From Devosia rhodophyticola (GTDB lineage: Bacteria; Pseudomonadota; Alphaproteobacteria; Rhizobiales; Devosiaceae), in NCBI RefSeq assembly GCF_028816475.1, contig NZ_CP118247.1:3092001-3156000 (forward strand): a stretch of 64,000 nucleotides of DNA. Direction: 5' to 3'. Both the position numbers and the translations under genes were made by a program. Of the stretch, positions 63,798 through 64,000 are shown in pieces; position 1 is the first letter of the stretch; each line of letters begins with the position of its first letter. The notes below the pieces were generated by a model. It was not told the origin of the DNA and made no database searches. It saw only the letters and a list, made by a program, of their open reading frames with translations.

Positions 63798-64000
63798 GTG
63801 TCAGTCTCGCGTCTTGTTGTGTCTTTCGTTGTAGCTGGCATGTTGCTGGGTGGGTGTGCAAAGCCCCCACAAAAACACGCTGGCGATCTTTCGACCACGG
63901 GTAAAATGGCGACTGATGGCGTAGAGGCCATAGATACAAGCGCCGTTACGGGAAGCATTATGCGCACCGCGTTTGCCCCCGATTATCAAGCGATGCCACA
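63798..64000 (+). CDS. Lipoprotein, N-terminal part (cut by window edge)
   Basis: The GTG at 63798 opens a frame to the right edge that begins 'MSVSRLVVSFVVAGMLLGGC': a short basic start, a hydrophobic segment and the lipobox LLGGC, with Cys20 as the lipidated residue. The mature part seen so far is 'AKPPQKHAGDLSTTGKMATD...' with no recognised domain. ATG 63793 is out of this frame. The protein should be a membrane-anchored periplasmic lipoprotein. Confidence 0.65.
   Translation, partial: MSVSRLVVSFVVAGMLLGGCAKPPQKHAGDLSTTGKMATDGVEAIDTSAVTGSIMRTAFAPDYQAMP

Overview
The window is a chromosomal segment of an alphaproteobacterium, most likely in the Hyphomicrobiales and resembling Devosia and its relatives. 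The evidence is gene content and order: lptF-lptG-lptD-surA-pdxA-rsmA in one operon, a DUF985 cupin and an ABC-F protein back to back, a fused cysNC, and a lacEFGZK-type sugar operon. The genus cannot be fixed from the sequence alone.

Layout. 1-19816 is core genome: the 3' end of mltG, gmk, the LPS-transport/cofactor/rRNA-methylation operon on the minus strand, pepA-holC, a DUF4344 metallopeptidase, cupin, ABC-F, ndk, a DbpA-type RNA helicase, a membrane protein and a molybdopterin oxidoreductase. An AT-rich gap is followed by tandem coiled-coil genes (20255-21284), one of which carries an in-phase A AAA AAC heptamer at the point where the reading frame changes. A TauE/SafE permease, a small conserved protein, a GST and tRNA-Ser(GCU) follow.

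23857-about 50600 is a mobile and decayed accessory region starting directly downstream of tRNA-Ser: a tyrosine integrase interrupted by one amber codon; a head/packaging module (portal, chaperones, protease-capsid fusion, HNH, connectors, TerS, TerL) that stops inside a tape-measure gene; an in-frame weld of that gene to the terminase of a second phage; remnants of the second phage; then a possible defence island. The island holds an SNF2 helicase + actin/Hsp70-fold ATPase pair, an internally deleted RecB-like/helicase gene, a giant GHKL-ATPase/NOV_C protein broken by three one-base indels, and a MmeI-like methyltransferase remnant split by an IS5-family element. No right attachment site was found.

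50657-58195 is an intact minus-strand lactose/galactoside-type operon: LacI regulator, binding protein, two permeases, GH2 beta-galactosidase and ATPase. 58834-64000 is core again: tRNA-Thr(UGU), cysD, cysNC, glutathione-dependent formaldehyde dehydrogenase, a DUF188 protein and the start of a lipoprotein gene.

A recurring feature is small indels in short base runs, including in the core genes pdxA and cysD. This pattern is more easily explained by sequencing or assembly error than by biology, and it weakens any single claim of frameshift or pseudogenisation.
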